Source of the DNA: Halorubrum lacusprofundi ATCC 49239
GTDB taxonomy: Archaea; Halobacteriota; Halobacteria; Halobacteriales; Haloferacaceae
DNA length: 64,000 nucleotides
Assembly: GCF_000022205.1 (NCBI RefSeq)
Contig: NC_012029.1
Coordinates: 1,736,001 to 1,800,000 of the forward strand
Direction: 5' to 3'
Each line of letters starts with the position of its first letter. Positions within the stretch are counted from its first letter, which is position 1. The notes beneath the pieces are model-generated. The model was not told where the DNA came from. It searched no databases and saw only the letters and a list, made by a program, of their open reading frames with translations. The position numbers were made by a program, and so were the translations under genes. Below are positions 61,020 through 64,000 of this stretch, in pieces.

Positions 61020-61793
61020 ATGGACATCCTCGTGGTGGGCGCGGGCGAGATCGGCCGCTGGATCGCCGACACCGTGTTGGCCGACGAGTCGCCGATCGAC
61101 GCGACCGTGGCGTTCACGGACCGCGATCCCGCAGTCGCTGACGACGCGGCCGCCGGACGTGACGCAGAGGCGATCCCGGTCGATAGCGACACCACCCACG
61201 ACGCGGTGTGTCTCGCGGTGCCGATGTCGGCGGTCCCAGCCGCCGTCGAGGCATACGCGTCCCGCGCAGAGCGGGCGATCCTCGACGTCTCCGGAGAGAT
61301 GACCGACGCGATCGCGGCGATGCGCGAACACGCGCCGGACCGCGAGCGCGCGAGCTACCACCCGCTGTTCGCGCCGCCGCGCGTCCCCGGCAACGTCGCC
61401 GCGGTCGTCGACGAGGGCGGCCCGGTCGTCGAGGAGATTACCGCCGCGATCGAGGCCGGCGGCAACGAGGTGTTCGAGACGACGCCCGCTGAACACGACG
61501 AGGCGATGGAGACGGTGCAGGCCGGCGCACACGCGGCCGTGCTCGCGTGGCGGCTCGCGGGCGACGACGTGCGCGAGGAGTTCCACACTCCCGTCTCGGC
61601 CGCGCTCGACGAGGTCGCCGACACCGTTACCGAGGGGTCGCCCGAGGTGTACGCCGAGATCCAGCGCGCCTTCGACGGTGCCGACGACGTGGCCGCGGCG
61701 GCCCGCGAGATCGCCGATTCCGACTCGGAGGCGTTCGCGGCCCTCTACGAGCGCGCCCGCGGCGACCGCGAGGGACGGGAGCGACACGAGTGA
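61020..61793 (+). CDS. Prephenate dehydrogenase-like protein
   Basis: An NAD-dependent dehydrogenase of the TyrA type: VVGAGEIGRWIADTVL Rossmann start, HDAVCLAVPMSAVPAAVEAY and a SYHPLFAPP loop with the catalytic histidine. About 257 residues, so there is no chorismate mutase or ACT domain. It should convert prephenate to 4-hydroxyphenylpyruvate in tyrosine synthesis. The start at 61020 begins directly at the Rossmann fold. Confidence 0.85.
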   Translation: MDILVVGAGEIGRWIADTVLADESPIDATVAFTDRDPAVADDAAAGRDAEAIPVDSDTTHDAVCLAVPMSAVPAAVEAYASRAERAILDVSGEMTDAIAAMREHAPDRERASYHPLFAPPRVPGNVAAVVDEGGPVVEEITAAIEAGGNEVFETTPAEHDEAMETVQAGAHAAVLAWRLAGDDVREEFHTPVSAALDEVADTVTEGSPEVYAEIQRAFDGADDVAAAAREIADSDSEAFAALYERARGDREGRERHE

Positions 61794-61795
61794 CG

Positions 61796-61858
61796 CGACC
61801 GCAACCGACGACGCCACGACTGCGACCGACGACACCACGACCGCAACCGACGACGCCG
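61796..61858 (+). repeat. Three 21-bp units between tyrA and the Rsm22-like gene
   Basis: Three 21-bp units (cgaccgcaaccgacgacgcc and variants) run between the tyrA stop and the next ATG. In one frame they read as Ala/Thr/Asp repeats continuous with the downstream gene, but no start codon is upstream, so they are probably non-coding or a remnant of an N-terminal tail. Confidence 0.7.
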
Positions 61859-61878
61859 CGACTGAGACGAGAACCAAC

Positions 61879-63324
61879 ATGATAGACAGAGAGGCCGTCC
61901 GGAACAACGCCAACTACCTGCGCAACGTCAGACCGATCGACCCCGAGGAGATCGCGGAGTACATCGAGGGAAGCCCCCACCCGGCGGTCGTCCGCGAGAC
62001 CCTCCGCGAGGAGGCGTTCGACCTCCGGCTCCGCGAGCGCGAGGACGGCGCTTTCGAGCCCGTTTCCGAGGAGCCCGTCCCGGCGCCCGGCTGGGCGCCG
62101 ACGGCACTGCCCGAGAACTACTCGTTCGCCTTAGAAGACCTGCTCGTCCGCGAGTTCGGCGCGAACTGGCACCGCGAGGAGTCGGGAGACAAACTGCGCG
62201 AGGCGGTGCGTCGGCTGAAGGACGACTACCTCTACGGCAACGACGTGGCGTACGACCGGGTCGCGGCGCTCGGCTACGCGATCTACCACCTGCCCGCCTA
62301 CTACGCGACGATCGGCTACGTCCTCGACGACCTCACCGAGAACGGGCTGCTCGACCGGACCCTCCGCGTCCTCGACGTGGGTGCGGGTGTCGGCGGTCCC
62401 GCGCTCGGACTCCACGACTACCTCCCCGATGACGCCGTCGTCGACTACCACGCCGTCGAGCCGAGCGCAGCCGCCGACGTGCTCGACCGGATGCTCGACG
62501 AGACGGGGCGGAACTTCCGGCCGACGATCCACGAGGAGACGGCGGAGTCCTTCTTTGGGATCGACGGCGGGGCAAAAAGCGGTGACAACGACCCCGACGA
62601 GTTCGATCTGGTCGTGTTCGGGAACGTCCTCTCGGAGCTGGACGACCCGGTCGCAGTCGTCGAGGCGGCGCTCGGGCGGCTCGCGGACGACGGGAGCGTC
62701 GTCGCGTTCGCGCCCGCCGACCGCAACACCGCCATGGGACTCCGAGAGGTGGAGCGCGCGGTCGCGACCCCCGAGACCGGCGTCGAGACGTACTCGCCCA
62801 CGCTCCGGCTCTGGCCGGACGCGACCCCCTCGGACGGTGGGTGGTCATTCGACGTGGCCGACGACCTCGATATCCCGCCGTTCCAGCGCCGGCTCGACGA
62901 GACCGCCGAGCGCGGCTCGACTGACGAGCCGGGCGAGTTCGTCAACGTCGACGTCCAGTTTGCGTACGCGATTCTCCGCCCGGACGGAAAACGACGGGTG
63001 GACGTGCAGGCGAACGACGGTCGCTGTGCGCGCATGGCCGACTCGGAGGAGCACGTCACCGACCGTGTGAACTACCTCGCCGTGAAGCTGAGTCACGACC
63101 TCAGCGACGGCGACAACGCCCTCTACCGCGTCGGTGACGGCTCGCAGACGGTGGATCACTACCTCGTCTGCACACGCGAGACCGTCCTCAACGACGACCT
63201 TCGAACCGCCGACTACGGCTCGGTCGTCTTCGTCGAGAACGGGCTCGTGCTCTGGAACGACGACGAGGGCGCGTACAACGTGGTCGTCGACGACGAGACG
63301 GTCGTCGATCTGGTTGCGCCCTGA
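61879..63324 (+). CDS. Rsm22-like SAM-dependent methyltransferase
   Basis: A ~481-residue methyltransferase related to Rsm22/METTL17-type ribosome-associated proteins. The N-terminal helical part (YRNVRP-type start, LKDDYLYGNDVAYDRVAALGYA, YHLPAYYATIGYVL) is followed by motif I RVLDVGAGVGGPALGL, AVEPSAAAADVL-like strand 2 (YHAVEPSAAADVL) and VFGNVLSELDDPVAVVEAAL. The C-terminal ~150 residues are beta-rich. The family's target is small-subunit rRNA assembly in mitochondria; in archaea it is not tested. Start at 61879. Confidence 0.8.
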   Translation: MIDREAVRNNANYLRNVRPIDPEEIAEYIEGSPHPAVVRETLREEAFDLRLREREDGAFEPVSEEPVPAPGWAPTALPENYSFALEDLLVREFGANWHREESGDKLREAVRRLKDDYLYGNDVAYDRVAALGYAIYHLPAYYATIGYVLDDLTENGLLDRTLRVLDVGAGVGGPALGLHDYLPDDAVVDYHAVEPSAAADVLDRMLDETGRNFRPTIHEETAESFFGIDGGAKSGDNDPDEFDLVVFGNVLSELDDPVAVVEAALGRLADDGSVVAFAPADRNTAMGLREVERAVATPETGVETYSPTLRLWPDATPSDGGWSFDVADDLDIPPFQRRLDETAERGSTDEPGEFVNVDVQFAYAILRPDGKRRVDVQANDGRCARMADSEEHVTDRVNYLAVKLSHDLSDGDNALYRVGDGSQTVDHYLVCTRETVLNDDLRTADYGSVVFVENGLVLWNDDEGAYNVVVDDETVVDLVAP

Positions 63325-63555
63325 GGGGGCCGCGAACATCACCGGGACGGCCACACTGCAACGAGGAAGCGGACGACGAGCAGTGCTGGACCGCCGGGAA
63401 GGTCGACTTGGAGGACAGAGGGCATTTAAATCCTGTTCAGACAACAGGAACAAAAAGATTGCTTCGAACGCGCACGTTGTGGTCTCACCTCTACTGCTAA
63501 TTCGGGCTGTACCAATGTGCATACTTATAAGCACTATATCATTCAAAGGCAAGCA

Positions 63556-64000
63556 ATGACGCTTGAGCTTACGGAGATGTTTATCCAAGTCGTCGGGACA
63601 TCCCCGGTGATACAGGCACTCGCTGGGGGTATCATCATTGCCCTAATGAATCTCTTCGGTGCGTCGCTCATTCTCGTCTGGCGAGATCCGTCTGAACGGG
63701 CCCTCAATGGTCTGCTTGGATTCGCGGCCGGTGTAATGCTCGCAGCAGCCTTTACCAGCCTCATAATCCCTGGTATCGAAGAGTATTCTGGAGGGAACCC
63801 GGTTCCGACGCTTATCGGTGTGGGGATCGGCGCACTATTTCTCGATCGGGCGGACGCACTGGTTCCCCACGCACACTATCTTCTGACTGGCGCTCGTCGA
63901 ACGGACGCAGCGAAACCGAAGGAGACGCTCCCAGTCACTGACCAGCGGTTGGCCGGCGTCGTCCTGTTCATTTTAGCCATCACGCTGCATAACATCCCTG
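63556..64000 (+). CDS. ZIP family metal transporter, N-terminal part (partial)
   Basis: The frame from the ATG at 63556 is open to the window end. It encodes membrane helices (LAGGIIIALMNLFGASLILV, LLGFAAGVMLAAAFTSLIIPG) and a His-containing loop (VPHAHYLLTGARR), and the last residues read ITLHNIP, the start of the ZIP metal-binding helix. It should import zinc or a similar cation. An actgcttataag-type TATA element lies about 25 bases upstream (63525-63534). Base composition is lower in GC than the genes before it. Confidence 0.85.
   Translation, partial: MTLELTEMFIQVVGTSPVIQALAGGIIIALMNLFGASLILVWRDPSERALNGLLGFAAGVMLAAAFTSLIIPGIEEYSGGNPVPTLIGVGIGALFLDRADALVPHAHYLLTGARRTDAAKPKETLPVTDQRLAGVVLFILAITLHNIP

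Overview
The window is from a haloarchaeon, most likely Halorubrum or a close relative (genus is inference). Most genes are GC-rich and rich in Asp/Glu codons. Several starts are leaderless with TATA boxes. There are many Tat-type signals and lipoboxes, haloarchaeal regulator families (DUF7344, HalOD1, Lrp), an archaeosortase-type PGF-CTERM protein and ISH3-type insertion sequences.

Layout. 1-9.9 kb: the end of carB, then a copper/respiratory assembly block: NosL on one strand, NosD-NosF-NosY on the other, a two-domain winged-helix regulator, a TauE/UreH-like membrane protein and an SCO1-type lipoprotein. No nosZ is present. 10-14.5 kb: a DJ-1/PfpI protein and a UspA protein, then a tightly overlapping five-gene minus-strand operon. 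Three small DUF2589-like proteins and a coiled-coil/PASTA/helix-hairpin-helix protein share a common sequence core, and this is my best candidate for an undescribed system. 14.5-18 kb: an accessory patch beside tRNA-Tyr with an AT-rich membrane-anchored HNH nuclease gene, a duplicated tRNA 3' end, a duplicated gene start and a Tat-exported sugar isomerase-like protein. 18-26.3 kb: ordinary chromosome (MgsA-tail-like protein, FAD protein, AlkA-type glycosylase, 3-hydroxyacyl-CoA dehydrogenase/enoyl-CoA hydratase fusion, methyltransferase, aspartate-semialdehyde dehydrogenase, NhaC antiporter).

26.3-41.9 kb is a second accessory region ending at tRNA-Arg. It holds a monooxygenase, an Lrp regulator without a normal start codon, a DUF7344 protein, a frameshifted HalOD1 gene and a heavy-metal P-type ATPase that lacks the usual metal-binding cysteines. 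It then holds the ruins of a pleolipovirus/pHK2-like element: a rolling-circle Rep, a small soluble protein, a four-helix membrane protein, a 37-residue membrane peptide and the start of a Tat-exported protein now fused to an amidohydrolase tail. An AT-rich gene with a HEPN-like motif sits inside it. Two identical, inverted 1399-bp ISH3-type elements, each with its own 5-bp target duplication, interrupt an older transposase and the Rep gene; both target genes can be rebuilt in frame.

41.9-64 kb: mostly core genes (RecA-like ATPase, CoA-binding protein, cysteine synthase, ThrRS, class V aminotransferase, GuaB-like protein, transporters, DHH/TrkA-N protein, nucleotidyltransferase, DsbA-like lipoprotein, prephenate dehydrogenase, Rsm22-like methyltransferase and the start of a ZIP transporter). 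Within it lie a hairpin-bounded IS relic and a very repetitive surface protein (51.4-54 kb), tRNA-Lys, and a small membrane gene broken by a 2-bp duplication.

All family names come from reading motifs by eye; no database search was run.
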